From NCBI RefSeq assembly GCF_001645385.1, contig NZ_LVHI01000004.1, forward strand, positions 158,388-222,387: 64,000 nt of DNA, written 5' to 3'. This stretch comes from Rhodococcoides kyotonense. Lineage in GTDB: Bacteria; Actinomycetota; Actinomycetes; Mycobacteriales; Mycobacteriaceae. The number at the start of each line of letters is the position of its first letter. Positions within the stretch are counted from its first letter, which is position 1. This document shows positions 61,540 to 64,000 of the stretch, piece after piece. The notes under the pieces were generated by a model. It saw only the letters and a program-made list of their open reading frames with translations, was not told the DNA's origin and did not search any database. A program made the position numbers and the translations under genes.

Positions 61540-62184
61540 ATGACGGGCCATGCGCTGACGTTCGCACTCGTGGGTCTGGTCGTCATGGTGTGGCCGTGGT
61601 CCCTCGTGCCCGCGTTCCTCCTCGCGGCCACTGATCGCGGCCCGGTGAAAGTCGCCGCGTATGCGGCCGGATACGTTCTCGCCCTGGCCGTCGTCATGAT
61701 TCTCGCCGCGACGTTGCTGCCTCCCGGTCCGCGAGCGAAGTCCACCGGACATCTCGTGGCGTGGATCGAACTGGTCGTCGGGTTCCTGCTTGCGCTGTTC
61801 GTACTCGTGCTCTGGATTCGTCGGCGACGACACGAACCGACGACACCGAAATGGCTCAGCGGGCTCGACCGCGTCGGCGTCGTCGCGGCGTTCCTGCTCG
61901 GATTGTGGGTGCCGAACTACGCGTTGGTGACCGTCGCGGTCGCGGAGTTGACGCTGCTCGAACTGCACGGACCCGAAGCGGTCGGTGCCGCCGTCCTCTG
62001 GGTGCTGGTCGCGACGCTCGGAGTCGTCGCACCGCTGGTCGTGCTCGCGATGGCAGGCGCGAAAGCCGAAGCGATGCAACGGTCCTGGCGGGAATGGCTT
62101 GTCAAGCACAGTTCGACGATCATCTCCGTGGTGCTCGGTACGGTGTCGGTGGTGTTGATCGTCAAAGGTGGAATGTCGGTATGA
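61540..62184 (+). CDS. GAP-family (Sap, sulfolipid-1-addressing-like) membrane protein
   Basis: 214 residues with six membrane helices: LTFALVGLVVMVWPWSLVPAFLLAATDRG, VAAYAAGYVLALAVVMILAATLLPP, IELVVGFLLALFVLVLWIRRRR, VGVVAAFLLGLWVPNYALVTVAVAELTLL, VLWVLVATLGVVAPLVVLAMAG and STIISVVLGTVSVVLIVKGG. Members in mycobacteria help move surface lipids such as sulfolipid or glycopeptidolipid. A role in exporting an envelope lipid is thus plausible. It is divergent from the oligopeptidase and 74 bp upstream of lpd. Confidence 0.85.
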   Translation: MTGHALTFALVGLVVMVWPWSLVPAFLLAATDRGPVKVAAYAAGYVLALAVVMILAATLLPPGPRAKSTGHLVAWIELVVGFLLALFVLVLWIRRRRHEPTTPKWLSGLDRVGVVAAFLLGLWVPNYALVTVAVAELTLLELHGPEAVGAAVLWVLVATLGVVAPLVVLAMAGAKAEAMQRSWREWLVKHSSTIISVVLGTVSVVLIVKGGMSV

Positions 62185-62258
62185 GGTCGTGGGGGCTACC
62201 CGTGAGTAACGGGACCATCTCGAGACAGTGATACGCGACGGGACTACCCTGGGGACTC

Positions 62259-63662
62259 GTGACCTCACACTATGACGTCGTTGTCCTCGGAGCCGGCCCC
62301 GGTGGGTACGTCGCTGCTATCCGCGCGGCACAACTGGGCCTGAGCACCGCCATCATCGAGAAGAAGTACTGGGGTGGTGTGTGCCTGAACGTCGGCTGCA
62401 TCCCGTCGAAGGCTCTTCTCCGTAACGCCGAGCTGGCGCACCTCTTCACCAAAGAGGCCAAGCTCTTCGGTATCTCGGGAGAGGCGAGCTTCGACTTCGG
62501 TGCCGCATTCGACCGCAGCCGCAAGGTGGCCGAGGGACGCGTCAAGGGCATCCACTTCTTGATGAAGAAGAACAAGATCCCCGAGTACGACGGCCTCGGT
62601 AAGTTCACCGACGCCAACACGATCGAGGTCGAGCTCAGCAAGGGCGGCACGGAGACGGTCACGTTCGACAACGCGATCATCGCCACCGGTAGCACCACCA
62701 AGCTGCTGCCCGGCACCGAGCTGAGCAAGAACGTCGTCACCTACGAAGAGCAGATCATGACCCGGGACCTGCCCGGATCGATCCTCATCGTCGGTGCGGG
62801 CGCCATCGGCATGGAGTTCGGCTACGTCCTGAAGAACTACGGAGTCGACGTCACCATCGTCGAGTTTCTCGATCGCGCGCTCCCCAACGAGGACGCCGAC
62901 GTCTCGAAGGAAATCGAGAAGCAGTACAAGAAGCTCGGCGTGAAGGTGATGACCGGCGCTGCCGTGCAATCGATCGACGACGACGGCTCCAAGGTGACCG
63001 TGTCGATCAAGAACAACAAGTCCGGTGACGTCGAGACCGTCACCGTCGACAAGGTCATGCAGTCCGTCGGCTTCGCGCCGCGCGTGGAGGGTTACGGTCT
63101 CGAGAACACCGGCGTCGCGTTGACCGACCGCGGTGCCATCGGCATCACCTCGACCATGCAGACCAACGTGCCGCACATCTACGCCATCGGCGACGTGACG
63201 GCCAAGCTGCAGCTCGCGCATGTCGCGGAGGCGCAGGGCGTCGTCGCAGCGGAGACGATCGGTGGAGCCGAGACGCTGCCGATCGACGATTACCGCATGA
63301 TGCCGCGCGCGACGTTCTGCCAGCCGCAGGTCGCCAGCTTCGGTCTGACCGAGGAACAGGCTCGCGCCGAGGGTCGTGACATCAAGGTCGCGAACTTCCC
63401 GTTCGCCGCGAACGGCAAGGCACACGGACTCGGTGACGCCACCGGCTTCGTCAAGCTGATCTCGGACAACCAGTACGGCGAGCTGATCGGCGGACACCTC
63501 ATCGGTCCCGATGTCTCCGAGTTGCTGCCCGAGCTCACGTTGGCGCAGAAGTGGGACCTGACGGTCAACGAGTTGGCGCGCAACGTCCACACGCACCCGA
63601 CGTTGTCGGAGGCTCTGCAGGAAGCGATCCACGGTCTCGCGGGACACATGATCAACTTCTGA
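62259..63662 (+). CDS. lpd: Dihydrolipoyl dehydrogenase
   Basis: 467 residues from a GTG at 62259. The FAD motif is [20 protein letters not shown], the redox disulfide is [16 protein letters not shown] (Cys 42 and 47), the NAD motif is [21 protein letters not shown], and the catalytic His-Glu pair is in [16 protein letters not shown]. It reoxidises lipoamide in pyruvate and 2-oxoglutarate dehydrogenases, and in mycobacteria also in a peroxidase system. Close in length to M. tuberculosis LpdC (Rv0462). It is followed by a perfect terminator. Confidence 0.95.
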   Translation: MTSHYDVVVLGAGPGGYVAAIRAAQLGLSTAIIEKKYWGGVCLNVGCIPSKALLRNAELAHLFTKEAKLFGISGEASFDFGAAFDRSRKVAEGRVKGIHFLMKKNKIPEYDGLGKFTDANTIEVELSKGGTETVTFDNAIIATGSTTKLLPGTELSKNVVTYEEQIMTRDLPGSILIVGAGAIGMEFGYVLKNYGVDVTIVEFLDRALPNEDADVSKEIEKQYKKLGVKVMTGAAVQSIDDDGSKVTVSIKNNKSGDVETVTVDKVMQSVGFAPRVEGYGLENTGVALTDRGAIGITSTMQTNVPHIYAIGDVTAKLQLAHVAEAQGVVAAETIGGAETLPIDDYRMMPRATFCQPQVASFGLTEEQARAEGRDIKVANFPFAANGKAHGLGDATGFVKLISDNQYGELIGGHLIGPDVSELLPELTLAQKWDLTVNELARNVHTHPTLSEALQEAIHGLAGHMINF

Positions 63663-63676
63663 TCAAGCTCTTCTGC

Positions 63677-63718
63677 GAACGGCGGCAACCACTTCGGTGG
63701 TTGCCGCCGTTCGTGTTT
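63677..63718 (+). terminator. lpd terminator
   Basis: GAACGGCGGCAACCAC (63677-63692) pairs perfectly with 63697-63712, tetraloop TTCG, then GTGTTTTC. Confidence 0.9.
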
Positions 63719-63869
63719 TCTGGGGGCGTCCGAAACGCATGGGCAGTGTTCCGACAGTTGAATCCGTAACCGATTGTGGCGCTGCTGGTTACGGTCACTC
63801 GAACTGGTGTTCTACATCTTGTCGGTGGGTGCGGCTATGGTGTGGCTCATAGTCGTGGGGGACGAGTCG

Positions 63870-64000
63870 ATGGGGGCGGTTTCGGTGAATGCTGTTGGTG
63901 GGGGCGTTGATTGGTCGTCGGAGGTGCCGTCGGTGCCGGAGTGGTATGTGTCCGATGCGGAGGCGGAGGGGGTGTCGTTTCCGGATGGTGTCGGCGGTGG
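63870..64000 (+). CDS. Partial gene with atypical codon usage (continues beyond window)
   Basis: An open frame runs from the ATG at 63870, behind GGGGGACGAG, to the window end: 43 complete codons, reading MGAVSVNAVGGGVDWSSEVP then SVPEWYVSDAEAEGVSFPDG. Codons such as GAT, TTT, TAT, AAT and many ending in G contrast with the GAC/TTC/TAC/AAC habit of all other genes here. I do not recognise the protein; a DUF222/HNH-endonuclease (13E12-like) gene is one guess based only on composition and location after a housekeeping terminator. Confidence 0.5.
   Translation, partial: MGAVSVNAVGGGVDWSSEVPSVPEWYVSDAEAEGVSFPDGVGG

Overview
The window is a high-G+C actinobacterial chromosome segment. It most resembles a mycolic-acid-containing member of the Nocardiaceae (Rhodococcus/Rhodococcoides-like). 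Codons end overwhelmingly in G or C, GTG starts are frequent, and genes are often joined by 4-bp ATGA/GTGA overlaps. The gene order, recalled from memory and not searched, follows the Mycobacterium tuberculosis stretch glnH-glnX-mutT3-thiE-thiO-thiS-thiG-lpqL, thiD, xthA-GNAT-def-DUF3263-LytR_C-sodC-GCS2, AAA ATPase-pssA-psd, groEL2, with lpd at the end. Blocks absent from that order are inserted between these.

Layout. 1-2.7 kb: glutamate-sensing glnH/glnX, and a divergent Nudix gene with an extra C-terminal domain. 2.7-5.5 kb: thiamine genes thiE and thiO-thiS-thiG with a TPP riboswitch. 5.5-9.7 kb: ABC exporter, LpqL aminopeptidase, class III cyclase. 9.7-17.1 kb: thiD, two paralogous mini-acetyltransferases, xthA, a GNAT, def, sodC and a GCS2-type ligase. 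17.1-24.8 kb: a PAP2 membrane protein and a complete Mrp Na+/H+ antiporter operon (A/B fused, then C-G). 25.0-27.0 kb: an ArsR-AHSA1-Nudix operon and a PEP-mutase/isocitrate-lyase-like enzyme behind a perfect 22-bp palindrome. 27.1-33.2 kb: CDC48-like ATPase, phosphatidylethanolamine synthesis (pssA, psd) and small stress or unknown proteins. 33.4-38.2 kb: a tightly coupled operon of REC-reductase fusion, cNMP-histidine kinase, UBP zinc finger, DUF1801 and GPP34. 38.2-44.2 kb: BCCT and DMT-like transporters, groEL with two CIRCE sites, a GTGCGCG repeat array and a stand-alone LigD-type polymerase. 44.2-48.8 kb: a FadR-type regulator divergent from aspA-ansP-ansA (asparagine/aspartate use). 48.9-56.6 kb: pncA, zwf, a flavin oxidase, a giant SARP-type regulator and PspC. 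56.8-59.5 kb: polyphosphate kinase 2 flanked by three very small hydrophobic peptide genes, then an alpha/beta hydrolase. 59.5-64 kb: prolyl oligopeptidase, a GAP-family protein, lpd, and the start of a gene with foreign-looking codon use.

The most interesting candidate is the cluster of 46-, 37- and 30-residue peptide genes around ppk2. It recalls the small PorA/PorH channel-forming peptides of mycolic-acid bacteria, which sit near groEL2 and a polyphosphate kinase gene in Corynebacterium. Also notable are a family of long palindromes that overlap gene ends and supply stop codons, a paired CTGTC-N-GACAG operator in the asparagine locus, and a reductase fused to a response-regulator domain that has lost the CxxC motif. 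No rRNA, tRNA, CRISPR array or insertion sequence was seen.
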